Below, one piece after another: positions 38,482-47,298 of a DNA stretch of 64,000 bases (within the stretch, counting starts at the first letter, position 1; every line of letters begins with the position of its first letter). The notes under the pieces are model-generated. The model did no database searches. It saw only the letters and a program-made list of their open reading frames with translations, and was not told where the DNA came from. The DNA is taken from positions 1 to 64,000 of the forward strand of contig JAIUML010000015.1 of NCBI GenBank assembly GCA_022565595.1. The letters run 5' to 3'. The DNA comes from Saccharospirillum sp. (GTDB taxonomy: Bacteria > Pseudomonadota > Gammaproteobacteria > Pseudomonadales > Natronospirillaceae). The position numbers were made by a program, and so were the translations under genes.

Positions 38482-39699
38482 ATGAACGAAATTGCCGAAC
38501 TGTCATACGCGCTTGATACCTTCTACTTTTTGATCTGCGGTGCTCTGGTCATGTGGATGGCCGCTGGTTTCTCCATGTTGGAGTCTGGCCTTGTACGCGC
38601 CAAAAACACCACAGAAATCCTGACCAAGAACATCTCCTTGTACGCCATCGCCTGTATCATGTACCTGGTCTGTGGTTACGCCATTATGTACGAAGGCGGC
38701 TTCTTCCTGGCCGGTATCACCGATGCCGGTGATGATTATTACTCGCCTTCTTCAGACTTCTTCTTCCAGGTGGTCTTTGTTGCTACCGCCATGTCCATCA
38801 TCTCTGGTGCCGTGGCTGAGCGTATGAAGCTGTGGGCATTCCTGGCATTCGCCGTGATCATGACTGGCTTTATTTACCCAATGTCAGGTTCATGGACCTG
38901 GGGTGAGCTGGACGTGTTCGGTATGTACAACCTGGGTGATCTTGGCTTTAGTGACTTTGCCGGTTCAGGCATCGTACACATGGCCGGTGCGGCTGCGGCT
39001 CTGGCGGGTGTTCTGTTGCTGGGTGCTCGTAAAGGCAAGTATGGCAAGAATGGCCAGATCAACGCCATCCCCGGTGCCAACCTGCCGCTGGCGACCCTGG
39101 GTACCTTCATCCTGTGGATGGGCTGGTTCGGTTTCAACGGTGGTTCTGTATTGCAAACCTCCACTATCGATACTGCAAACGAAGTGGCCATCGTCTTCCT
39201 GAACACCAATACGGCCGCCGCTGGTGGTGCTGTTGCTGCCCTGATTCTGGCGCGCCTCTGGTTCAAGAAAGCTGACCTGACCATGGCCCTGAACGGTGCC
39301 CTGGCCGGCCTGGTGACCATTACTGCTGAACCTTCAACGCCTACTCCTTTCGTTGCGACCTTGTTCGGCATGATTGGTGGTCTGGTGGTGGTGTTCAGTA
39401 TTGTTACCCTGGACAAACTGAAAATCGACGATCCCGTTGGTGCCATCTCCGTGCACGGCGTGGTGGGTCTGCTGGGCTTGCTGCTGGTGCCAATCACCAA
39501 CTCTGATGCCAGCTTCTTCGGCCAGATCATCGGTGCTCTAACCATATTCATCTGGGTCTTTGTTTCCTCGCTCATCGTCTGGGGTATTATCAAGGCGGTC
39601 ATGGGAATTCGCGTCAGCGAAGAGGAAGAGTACGAAGGGGTCGATATTGCCGAATGCGGTATGGATGCCTATCCTGAGTTTACTACCAGCGGCAACTAA
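38482..39699 (+). CDS. amtB: Ammonium transporter
   Basis: A 405-residue membrane channel of the Amt/Rh family. Twin pore histidines appear in GSGIVHMAGAAAALAG and ISVHGVVGLLGLLL, and the signature-like block GIVHMAGA is present. Eleven spans are expected. No cleavable signal is evident at the N-terminus, which starts directly with the first span region. The short C-terminal tail would contact GlnK. A strong terminator follows, separating it from the second PII gene. Confidence 0.95.
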   Translation: MNEIAELSYALDTFYFLICGALVMWMAAGFSMLESGLVRAKNTTEILTKNISLYAIACIMYLVCGYAIMYEGGFFLAGITDAGDDYYSPSSDFFFQVVFVATAMSIISGAVAERMKLWAFLAFAVIMTGFIYPMSGSWTWGELDVFGMYNLGDLGFSDFAGSGIVHMAGAAAALAGVLLLGARKGKYGKNGQINAIPGANLPLATLGTFILWMGWFGFNGGSVLQTSTIDTANEVAIVFLNTNTAAAGGAVAALILARLWFKKADLTMALNGALAGLVTITAEPSTPTPFVATLFGMIGGLVVVFSIVTLDKLKIDDPVGAISVHGVVGLLGLLLVPITNSDASFFGQIIGALTIFIWVFVSSLIVWGIIKAVMGIRVSEEEEYEGVDIAECGMDAYPEFTTSGN

Positions 39700-39721
39700 G
39701 TTGACCGACAGGTAAACGATC

Positions 39722-39751
39722 AAAAAGCCCCGACTCGTTCGGGGCTTTTTT
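39722..39751 (+). terminator. Intrinsic terminator after amtB
   Basis: AAAAAGCCCCGA and TCGGGGCTTTTTT form a 12-bp stem with a five-base loop and a T-run. Confidence 0.95.
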
Positions 39752-39842
39752 ATGCCCCAGGACTCATATTCCCGTTTTGAACACTGCCCAGAGTGCGCTA
39801 TCCTTGGGGTGAACCCCTTTGACTGGCCTATCTCCGAGGTAA

Positions 39843-40184
<342 letters not shown>

Positions 40185-40269
40185 CCTGGGCGTGATCCGT
40201 TAGCAGGGGCGTCAGCGATGCCCTTGCGCCTTAATGCTACATCTCCTCAATATTGCCTGATGGTCAGCC

Positions 40270-41220
40270 TTATTTGTACTGCTCAATCAGCCCCCGATAC
40301 TCTTCGACCTGGCTGTCAAAGAGCGTATTCAACTCGTCCTCATCCATATAGACAACAGGCATGCGTATAACGTCATTGGTGACCTCTATGAATCTCGGGT
40401 CTCTTGTTGCCGTCTCCAGTGCGCGTGACAGGATTTCGACCTGTGAGTCCGGTGTATTGGCGGGAACGGCGACGACTCGAACGGCGTGCATGCTGACGTC
40501 ATAGCCCAGCTCACGCAAGGTCGGTACATCCGGGTAATAGACGAGGCGATCGTCTGCGAGGCTAGCCAGTACCCGCATCTGGCCGGAGTCTGTGTAGGCG
40601 CTATGAGTGCCGCCGCTGAAAGCAACGTCAGCATCCCCCGATATGATGAGTGGAGCCATACCAGCACCACCAGTGGTCGGCACGATTCGAAAAGACAGGC
40701 CCTCCTGATCTGCGATCAGGTTGATCATGAAACGATCCTGAATATTCTGTGAGGCATAAATCATGTTCGGGTTGCCGCGAGCGTAGTCCAGCAAACCCTG
40801 CCAATCGGAAAAGGGCGTGTCTGGGCCAGTCACCAGAGCGGGCTGATCCAGAGTAATACCCGCGACATAGCGAAAACTCTGGTAATCATAGGAAGCTGGA
40901 GTCGCCAGAGGTGCGAAGGTGAAAGGCAGTGACAAGCCATATTGAAAGAGGTAGCCCTGCTCTGGGCTGCTGGCGAGCATGGCCGCAGCAATGCCACCAC
41001 CAGCGCCGGGTTGATGCAAGAGATTGACCGGCTGGCCCAATAATTCTGCCAGGATGGGCGCCAGAACTCGGGCCTGCACATCGGTGCTGCCGCCGGGGTT
41101 AAAGCCAATCAGTAGAGTCAATGGACGGTCAGGAAAGTCTGAGTTGGCATGACTGGCAACGGGCAAGGCCAAACACAACAGGATGGCCAGAAGGGTACTT
41201 GAAATGACATCGTTGTTCAT
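40270..41220 (-). CDS. Tripartite tricarboxylate-type (Bug family) binding protein
   Basis: A 316-residue periplasmic protein of the TctC/Bug family, with a signal peptide after the start at 41220 (NNDVISSTLLAILLCLALPVASHA). Seen: DRPLTLLIGFNPGGSTDVQAR, GQPVNLLHQPGAGGGIAA, and TPDSQVEILSRALETA. Bug proteins bind carboxylates or amino acids for TctAB transporters or signalling. No TctA/TctB genes are beside it, which is common in this family. Ligand is unknown. Confidence 0.85.
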   Translation of the reverse strand: MNNDVISSTLLAILLCLALPVASHANSDFPDRPLTLLIGFNPGGSTDVQARVLAPILAELLGQPVNLLHQPGAGGGIAAAMLASSPEQGYLFQYGLSLPFTFAPLATPASYDYQSFRYVAGITLDQPALVTGPDTPFSDWQGLLDYARGNPNMIYASQNIQDRFMINLIADQEGLSFRIVPTTGGAGMAPLIISGDADVAFSGGTHSAYTDSGQMRVLASLADDRLVYYPDVPTLRELGYDVSMHAVRVVAVPANTPDSQVEILSRALETATRDPRFIEVTNDVIRMPVVYMDEDELNTLFDSQVEEYRGLIEQYK

Positions 41221-41475
41221 CGCTGTACTTCCACTCAGATCCAACGCCTTCAGATCCTTTGTGGCACGTCAGAAACAATTCAACAGGAGCCTGCTGGAGT
41301 TGAAGCCGACACTCAGTTCGGGGTAACTGCTGAAAGTATAGCATTGCACCGCCAGGTTGCCATTTTTGACATCCCGACGGTTAGGAACGCTCTGGCACGG
41401 CGATATTTGCTGTGGGGCGAAAGGCGTTACCAGCGAGTCGTCATGCTGGCGGGAGGTGCCTTAGGCTTGCTTGCG

Positions 41476-41510
41476 CTAACGCAGAGGCCTATGGGCTGCA
41501 TCTGCGTTAG
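41476..41510. other. Hairpin downstream of a lipoprotein gene
   Basis: CTAACGCAGA (41476-41485) and TCTGCGTTAG (41501-41510) form a perfect 10-bp stem with a 15-base loop, 13 bases beyond the lipoprotein stop. No T-run follows on either strand. The rest of the 302-bp gap to the Bug gene holds nothing that I can name. Confidence 0.5.
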
Positions 41511-41522
41511 GGGTATCACCTC

Positions 41523-43391
41523 TTAGTCGTCTTCCTGCTCGTCGGTGTCCGGTATGACTCTCCACACTGCGGTGCAATTGGAGCAAGTTCCTGCGGGGCT
41601 GGCGGTAAACCAGAGCGCATTGCCCACCAGCGTCAGGTTGTCGATAAAACGAAAGGACTGCTCCAGACGAAGATTACCGCTACTTTGCCCCGAAATGGCG
41701 TAGATTCCTTGGCGAGCGGAATCGGTGACCCAGGCAAATTCACCAGCGGATACCGAACGCTCGCGGTTTGATTCGGCCCATACTGTTTCATCGTCGACCA
41801 GAACCGGAAGGGTACCACTGACGGTGCCATTGCTGATCCACCAGCGATTTCTCAATTCCTCGTCAGCATTGCTGGGGGATTGAAAAATGAAGCGATCACC
41901 GACAGCTAGCGTATTCCGGTTCAGAATATCCTGAACGGTCCAGCCAGCACCCAAACTGCTTTTCCAGTAGCCAGCGGTGCTCCCGATTGTGCCGTCGCTG
42001 TAGGCCAGCCTGGCATCAAAACGCCAGCCATTATTGGTGGTCATGTCCTCGTCATAGTGATTGGCGAAGAAATACAGGCGATCATTGGCGACGGTGACGT
42101 TATAGGCATTGCGAATGTCGGCGTTGGCAGGTTGATCCGGGTCGGGATTGAACAGCCGTGTTGTTGCTCCTGTACCAGACAGGTACCGCCACAGGGCCGG
42201 GCCATCGTCGTCGATCGCCTTGAAGTAGATACTGTTGCCGACACTGATCATTTCGGACGGCGCGCGACGATTCGTTGAGCCGCTGTCCATGCGCCAAACT
42301 TCGGTGGTTGCGCCGGTTTCCGGGTTGATGCGGTGCAAACTTCTGTGGCCGCTTTCCGTGCTGGAAGCATAAAACGCCCCCTGATGCCCAATGAGTTTGT
42401 TACCCACGCCGCCATTGTAAGGTTCGAAGGAGGGCAGTCTGAATGCTCCTCCATCGGACGCCGCGTCAATGAAGAAGATCCGGTCACGGGTATCTGCTGG
42501 GTAGTAAGCTACAAAAGCCACGCGATCTCCGACCGAAGCGAACTGGCGCACATTCGGGTTAGTGCTCAGCCCCAGGGTATTGCCTGAAACAGCAAGCTGG
42601 GTACCTTCGGGGGTTCCGTCCGTCACCCATATATCGGCGCCGCCTCCGGCATCACTTGTCCGATCTACCATAAAGTAGAGTTTGCCATTGTGTTCGTGTA
42701 CCTGGTTTGTATTTCTGCGAATGGTGGTATAGGTTTCGTCGTCAAGCGCAATTTCGGTGGTGCTTTCCAGGCTCCCCAGGCTAGCCCAGAATTCCAGCCC
42801 ATAGAACTTTTTGACGATAGCATAGGCGCCCGCAGAGAAAATCCGATTGGGATTTTCAAATCCAAGGTCCCTGCGCTCAAGCACACGATCGGCTGCAGTG
42901 CCCGGTGCTGCATCCGGGTCTTCCGGCATGGCTGTTAGAATGCTGGAGAGCCTTGTTCGGCCATCTTCCGCAGCGGCTTCAAGTTGCACCCAGTAGGGCT
43001 GATTGTTGGTCAAGTCGGCCAGGATGTAGGGTGAGGTAATGTCGTCCTTGTATTGAGCACCATTGTGAACAAGGCAGTTTTCCACGCCCCCAGTCAATGG
43101 CTCTTCAGCCAGGCAGAGATTGAATGTGACATCTGTGAAACTTGCCTGATTCCAATCGACGGTAATGGTTGCATTGCCTTCTGACAGGCTCATGCTCAGA
43201 CTCGGAAGTGGATCTGGATCTGGATCTGGATCTGGATCTGGATCAGGGTCAGTACCATTTTCTATTTCATCTTCTGTGGTGTCACCATTGCCATTGCCAT
43301 TGCCATTGCCATTGCCATTGCCATTGCCATTGCAGGCAGCAAGCGTCAATGTCAGTAGTAATGCGATAATCATGCGCGGGTCTAACGTCAT
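41523..43391 (-). CDS. Lipoprotein 1: ELWxxDGT-type beta-propeller with repeat linker
   Basis: A 622-residue predicted lipoprotein. Start taken at 43391, which gives a lipoprotein signal MTLDPRMIIALLLTLTLAAC; the frame is open for another 73 codons upstream, but these have no signal features. After the Cys come eight Asn-Gly units, then a Pro-Asp repeat, both encoded by hexanucleotide repeats. A fibronectin-like segment follows (about residues 65-150, ITVDWNQASFTDVTFNLC), then propeller repeats such as IWVTDGTPEGTQL and WWISNGTVSGTLP. Function is unknown. It is divergent from lipoprotein 2 across a 754-bp gap. Asn at +2 would allow outer-membrane sorting. Confidence 0.75.
   Translation of the reverse strand: MTLDPRMIIALLLTLTLAACNGNGNGNGNGNGNGNGDTTEDEIENGTDPDPDPDPDPDPDPLPSLSMSLSEGNATITVDWNQASFTDVTFNLCLAEEPLTGGVENCLVHNGAQYKDDITSPYILADLTNNQPYWVQLEAAAEDGRTRLSSILTAMPEDPDAAPGTAADRVLERRDLGFENPNRIFSAGAYAIVKKFYGLEFWASLGSLESTTEIALDDETYTTIRRNTNQVHEHNGKLYFMVDRTSDAGGGADIWVTDGTPEGTQLAVSGNTLGLSTNPNVRQFASVGDRVAFVAYYPADTRDRIFFIDAASDGGAFRLPSFEPYNGGVGNKLIGHQGAFYASSTESGHRSLHRINPETGATTEVWRMDSGSTNRRAPSEMISVGNSIYFKAIDDDGPALWRYLSGTGATTRLFNPDPDQPANADIRNAYNVTVANDRLYFFANHYDEDMTTNNGWRFDARLAYSDGTIGSTAGYWKSSLGAGWTVQDILNRNTLAVGDRFIFQSPSNADEELRNRWWISNGTVSGTLPVLVDDETVWAESNRERSVSAGEFAWVTDSARQGIYAISGQSSGNLRLEQSFRFIDNLTLVGNALWFTASPAGTCSNCTAVWRVIPDTDEQEDD
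43211..43240 (-). repeat. GATCTG hexanucleotide tandem repeat (5 units)
   Basis: Five exact GATCTG units, then a sixth variant (GATCAG), encoding the Pro-Asp repeat of lipoprotein 1 on the minus strand. Unit gain or loss keeps frame. Confidence 0.9.
43285..43332 (-). repeat. CCATTG hexanucleotide tandem repeat (8 units)
   Basis: Eight exact CCATTG units encoding (Asn-Gly)8 directly after the lipidated Cys of lipoprotein 1. Slippage would change tether length without shifting frame. Confidence 0.95.
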
Positions 43392-44008
43392 TGTCGGTAC
43401 CTTTTTTGTAGAATCATGGCAACTGAAAATCACCATCAAAAGATCTTGTCGTGGCCTTTCAAATAGCTCCATAAACTGCAGCAATGCTTTTTTAATGAAA
43501 AGCAGGACCTTTGCCGGGCTTATCAGGGGACAAGTTTGCTCAAGGAATAACGTCCTTATGTTTACTGCTGGTCCGCATTTTGGCCCCGCAGGAACTTCAG
43601 CAAGGCCCAAGCCGGGGGGTGGTACTAATGGCCGACCTTCTGCAGAGAGTCTGTCGCCACCTTTCTATGAATACACCGGCCTAATAATGCAACAAAAGCA
43701 GGGGCAGACAATTACCCGTTTGGGTTAGCCCAGCCCTCACCCAGAGGGCTTTACACTTCTTGTGTAATGCGTGGGTATCTTGCTGATATTGAGTAGCATA
43801 TTGTCGCTGACCCTCAAGTGAGCGATGCACAACTTTCGTTACTTGAGATCGTGAAGGTCGCGTTTATTCGGTATGAACCTCATGCTTTTCAGGATGCTTT
43901 ATGCATGCTTCTGAGCGGGCGAAAACATATTTCAGGGTAGTGCTTGTTTTATTAGATTAACCGCTGTCTTGGGTTAGCCTAAAAAGGGGATTGATTGGCA
44001 GGGGGATG
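43345..44008. repeat. Duplicated divergent intergenic module, copy 1
   Basis: About 664 bases that align end to end with 51630-52298. Shared blocks include GGTCTAACGTCATTGTCGGT, CTAATAATGCAACAAAAGC, GTTTATTCGGTATGAA and GGGTTAGC near the end. The module starts inside the signal-peptide codons of lipoprotein 1 and runs toward lipoprotein 2, so it is a copied divergent promoter region. It contains the 34-bp motif at 43709. The remaining 754-bp gap also has an 18-bp palindrome at 44017. Confidence 0.85.
43709..43742 (+). promoter_or_regulatory. 34-bp shared motif, copy 1
   Basis: Reads CAATTACCCGTTTGGGTTAG, then CCCAGCCCTCACCC. Contains the inverted repeat ACCC-N4-GGGT. The same block occurs at 51993 and 57089. 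Here AGCCCT (43732-43737) also pairs with AGGGCT (43745-43750). Confidence 0.75.
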
Positions 44009-44016
44009 TCTCGCAG

Positions 44017-44034
44017 TATAATCTTAAGATTATA
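44017..44034. promoter_or_regulatory. Perfect 18-bp palindrome upstream of lipoprotein 2
   Basis: TATAATCTTAAGATTATA, 112 bases before the ATG at 44146. It is outside the duplicated module and contains a -10-like TATAAT. It could be an operator. Confidence 0.55.
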
Positions 44035-44145
44035 AAAATCATCTTTCTAATATCCGAATAGTCTTAAAGAAAGCGCCGGATAAACATGCATGGCGTGGTC
44101 AAAATACTGGATGCTCCGATATCCGGAAAAAGGAAATGCGAAATC

Positions 44146-45423
44146 ATGAAACATCACCTCCCCGTTAAATTGTCGATGATGGCTATCATGATTGGCGCTC
44201 TTGTCGGTTGTGACAATGGCTCTTCAAGCTCCAACGAAAACGCGAACGTGACACCGGAAGACACAGAGCAGGAAACCGCCTCACTGCCGGAAACCAAGTG
44301 GCTGAGAGTCTACTCGGGTGACCTCTGCCCGATTGAAGGTGCGAGGGTGCTTGTGAACAACGACCAGGGGGCCCTCGTTGGCGAGCGAACCACTGATCAG
44401 GAGGGTCGCCTAGATCTTAATGACTTACCTGAAGAGGGAAGTCTGGGGGTTGTACGCAGACTGACGTTGTCGACATTTAGCGGAACCAGGACACTAACGG
44501 CCATTCAACACTACGACGTCGCCGTGCTTGGTGACGCTTCGACCATCCATTTTGCTGGTTCCGAACCTGAGTGTGAGGAAGATTCGAATACCAATGCTGG
44601 AGCAATCACCGTGGTCATAGAGAATGCTGCGGACTTTTCCAGCTACAGATATTCCACAGGCAATATTAATGATAGCCCACCAGACTCTCCACTGACGATT
44701 GGCCTTGAAGGGGATCAAGCCGTCATCATTGGCAATATTTCCGGTGGTGGCAGGCGCTACGCGCTGCTTGATATATCGACCCTGGAAGCCGGTGATGAAA
44801 TCGAAATCTCACTTGACAAAGCGATGCGAGAGATTGATGTCACTGCCAATGCCGATGTGAATCCTGGTACAGTCAGCAATTATTGGTTCAGCGAATCGGG
44901 TCACCGCTTCAATCTGGGCAGTACGGGCTCTTTCGGTCCATCTGTGACTGTAGATACTCTGGATGAGCCGGGCAGAGTGGCGATTTACAGTCAATCTATA
45001 CAAGATCCATCTCGCGTCGACGAATCCGTATTCGGTGATGCACAGACGGCTACTGAATTAGTATTTGAAGCGCGCAACAGCGATTTGCAAAGTGTCACGT
45101 TGGCGGATAATCGGTTTTACTACTGGACCTCTGTAGACCAAACCGGATTCACCCTGGGCCAGATTGATTATGGCAACGTTGTTCATGGTTACATGGCACA
45201 GGGAGCGCCTGAGCCATTGGTAATGCCGGATGTCCCATCGGACCTATTGGTGCCTGGTGATGTAGTAGAGAATAAGTCCTTTCTTATCTATACGATGGAT
45301 CCACTTGAATACTCATCATCAATGGCTGCTGCAGGGCTCAGAGTGAATGGCAATCGGGCGACTTTAATTGGACCGGTTGATTACACTGAGGAGCGATCGG
45401 CTGTTTATAGTGCGCGGTGGTAA
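44146..45423 (+). CDS. Lipoprotein 2, function unknown
   Basis: A 425-residue predicted lipoprotein. The start at 44146 gives the signal MKHHLPVKLSMMAIMIGALVGC with AGGA upstream; a longer frame from 44086 is open. The linker is short (DNGSSSSNENANVTPEDTE). The ectodomain begins with a carboxypeptidase-regulatory-like segment (LCPIEGARVLVNNDQGALVG, then TTDQEGRLDLNDLPE); the rest is beta-rich and unrecognised. Asp at position +2 after the Cys is the classical inner-membrane retention signal, unlike the Asn or Gly in the other seven lipoproteins of the cluster. Confidence 0.7.
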   Translation: MKHHLPVKLSMMAIMIGALVGCDNGSSSSNENANVTPEDTEQETASLPETKWLRVYSGDLCPIEGARVLVNNDQGALVGERTTDQEGRLDLNDLPEEGSLGVVRRLTLSTFSGTRTLTAIQHYDVAVLGDASTIHFAGSEPECEEDSNTNAGAITVVIENAADFSSYRYSTGNINDSPPDSPLTIGLEGDQAVIIGNISGGGRRYALLDISTLEAGDEIEISLDKAMREIDVTANADVNPGTVSNYWFSESGHRFNLGSTGSFGPSVTVDTLDEPGRVAIYSQSIQDPSRVDESVFGDAQTATELVFEARNSDLQSVTLADNRFYYWTSVDQTGFTLGQIDYGNVVHGYMAQGAPEPLVMPDVPSDLLVPGDVVENKSFLIYTMDPLEYSSSMAAAGLRVNGNRATLIGPVDYTEERSAVYSARW

Positions 45424-45441
45424 GGCTTTCTTTTCACAGCA

Positions 45442-45621
45442 ATGGTAACCAAGCCAGAAAAACCTTACTTGCATGCATGGATTTCAGTGGCCAGCTGTTC
45501 AATCGGCTTTACCGGCAACAGTGCTGCCGCACAAACAGGTCAGTGTTCGATCTTCCATGATGCCCAGAGTCTTGTTGAGGTGTTTTCTAGCAGTTGCGAA
45601 TGGAATAGATTGAATTCATAA
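45442..45621 (+). CDS. Possible small ORF or gene remnant
   Basis: A 59-codon frame (MVTKPEKPYLHAWISVASCS...) in the gap after lipoprotein 2, ending before a hairpin. It encodes two cysteines in AQTGQCSIFHDAQSLVEVF and SSSCEW. There is no clear ribosome site, and no family is recognised. It may be a fragment of a lost gene. Confidence 0.25.
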   Translation: MVTKPEKPYLHAWISVASCSIGFTGNSAAAQTGQCSIFHDAQSLVEVFSSSCEWNRLNS

Positions 45622-45629
45622 GGGTTGAA

Positions 45630-45649
45630 GGGGTCGTCAGAACGACCCC
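45630..45649. other. Hairpin between convergent lipoprotein genes
   Basis: GGGGTCGT and ACGACCCC pair with a four-base loop between the lipoprotein 2 and lipoprotein 3 genes. It lacks a T-run, so it is a weak bidirectional terminator at best. Confidence 0.45.
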
Positions 45650-45656
45650 AATAGAA

Positions 45657-47231
45657 CTACGGCTCAATACTAATCGGTAAAAAGATATTACCAGGAAAAC
45701 TGACAGAGCCTGTTGCCGCACTTTCGGCTTCAAGGTTATAGAATAACTCAGTACCTTCGTTGGTACCATCCGTTACCCATAATGCAAATCCGATACCTGA
45801 ACGATCATTTCCGGAAAACAGCAAACGACCATCTGGCAGCACAAAGTGCGGTACTGGCCCACTATTTGTGGTGGAGCCACTGCCACCTGTGCCTGGGTTC
45901 AAGTCTTTGACGAGTCGAGTATTGTCGGTTGTACCGTCCGTTACCCAGAGCTCTCGGCCATGAGTGCTATCGTTCGCGACAAAATAGACGCGATCCTCTA
46001 CTGCAACAAACCATTGAGGATCACTGTTATTGAAGGTTCCCGAACGAATGTCTTTCAACAAAAAGGTTCCCTCTGCAGAACCGTCCGTTACCCAGGGTTC
46101 CTGGCCATTTACGCCATCATCGGCTCGGAAGATGGCTTTACCGTCACCGATGGCCGTAATCCTGAACGGGCTTGAGCTGTTTTCACCCGGATTGATGTCT
46201 TTGACCAGGTAGGTACCTGCTTCAGTACCATTGGTTGCCCAGAGCTCAATGCCTTCATTGGGTGTTTGGGCTCGAAACAGAATGAGTTCGTCTGAAATTT
46301 TTGTGAACTGTGCGTCAACACCTTCCCGGTTGTAATCATCTCTGATGGTCTTGACTTTATAGGTGCCTTCACTCGTACCGTCGGTTATCCATGGACCCCA
46401 CTTTCCATTTTCTGCATCCTGAAAGTAGAAAATGGCTCTGCCATCATTGAGAGAGGTTAATCCTTGGGGCGATAGTCTTTCACTGTATATGACCTGTGTG
46501 CCGGCTACGGAACCATCGGTGACCATCAACCCCTGAAATTCAAACCCGGTTTCGGTATCAGGAATAAATAAACCGCTGAAAACAGCTTTACCATTCCCCA
46601 GAGGGGTTAGAAACTTTGGATCAATGTCTTCAGCGAGTACATTAGTACCCTGATCCGTGCCATCAGTCACCCAAAGGCTCCGTTTTGAGTCGCCTCCTGT
46701 GCTTCTGGCTGTAAAAACAACCTTTCCGTCATCGAGTTGGGTAAGGTTATTGGGGGAGGACCCATTGCTGTTGTAGATATTCTTTACCAGGTATGTACCA
46801 GACAATGTACCATCTGTACGGAAAAGTTCAGTTCCGGTATCGTCGTCCTCGCTGCCGGCGAAAAGGTAAACGTTTGGTGCCAATTCAACGGGCTGAGTGG
46901 CTGTAGACACGCCGCCACGGTTGCCAGCGAAGAGGTCAATCGGATAGAGCTCATTCGCGGTACTGTCTACACTGACCCAGAATTCGCTGCCGTACCCTGG
47001 TACGTTGGCTACGAAGAGAATACCCTGTGCCAGTTCAGTGTCGTCAACATTCGTGTCTGAACCGCTATCATCATTTTCCGAATCTTCATTCCCGGGCGGC
47101 ACGGTTTCCGCTTGCGTATTATCATCAGTGTCTTCTGTATCATTTGACGACGAACTGGCAGAGTCATTGCAGCCCTGGAGTGCCAGCACGGTCGTTAGAA
47201 CGAATAGAGTCGACTTTAATTTGAGTGTCAT
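45657..47231 (-). CDS. Lipoprotein 3: ELWxxDGT-repeat beta-propeller
   Basis: A 524-residue lipoprotein. The start at 47231 gives a compact signal MTLKLKSTLFVLTTVLALQGC; the frame opens 12 codons earlier. The linker is Ser/Asp/Glu-rich. The rest consists of regularly spaced repeats of the type W-V-T-D-G-T-x-x-G-T (for example SLWVTDGTDQGTNVL, ELWATNGTEAGTYLV, PWVTDGSAEGTFLL, ELWVTDGTTDNTRLV, LWVTDGTNEGTELF). This is the known ELWxxDGT repeat family, probably a secreted beta-propeller of unknown function. It is related in repeat type, though not closely, to lipoprotein 1. Confidence 0.82.
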   Translation of the reverse strand: MTLKLKSTLFVLTTVLALQGCNDSASSSSNDTEDTDDNTQAETVPPGNEDSENDDSGSDTNVDDTELAQGILFVANVPGYGSEFWVSVDSTANELYPIDLFAGNRGGVSTATQPVELAPNVYLFAGSEDDDTGTELFRTDGTLSGTYLVKNIYNSNGSSPNNLTQLDDGKVVFTARSTGGDSKRSLWVTDGTDQGTNVLAEDIDPKFLTPLGNGKAVFSGLFIPDTETGFEFQGLMVTDGSVAGTQVIYSERLSPQGLTSLNDGRAIFYFQDAENGKWGPWITDGTSEGTYKVKTIRDDYNREGVDAQFTKISDELILFRAQTPNEGIELWATNGTEAGTYLVKDINPGENSSSPFRITAIGDGKAIFRADDGVNGQEPWVTDGSAEGTFLLKDIRSGTFNNSDPQWFVAVEDRVYFVANDSTHGRELWVTDGTTDNTRLVKDLNPGTGGSGSTTNSGPVPHFVLPDGRLLFSGNDRSGIGFALWVTDGTNEGTELFYNLEAESAATGSVSFPGNIFLPISIEP

Positions 47232-47298
47232 GCTACTACCTACCTGTTTGATTTTTAGTAAATCCATTAGCTGAGCACCGAAAGGTGCTCATTGTTTA

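Noticed and set aside
41344-41526. 60-codon plus-strand frame between the Bug-family gene and lipoprotein 1
   Set aside because: It overlaps the lipoprotein 1 stop, lacks a ribosome site and family features, and includes a hairpin.
43392-43610. 73-codon N-terminal extension of lipoprotein 1
   Set aside because: The extension would place the lipoprotein signal in the middle of the protein, and indels in the duplicated copy break this frame.
43165-43728. A long plus-strand open frame over the lipoprotein 1 leader, with a similar frame at 51651-51968 in the duplicated module
   Set aside because: The two frames share short peptide blocks, but they lie over duplicated DNA, run antisense to the lipoprotein leader, lack ribosome sites and have internal indels. 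Shared ancestry of the DNA explains the similarity; a coding role is not excluded.
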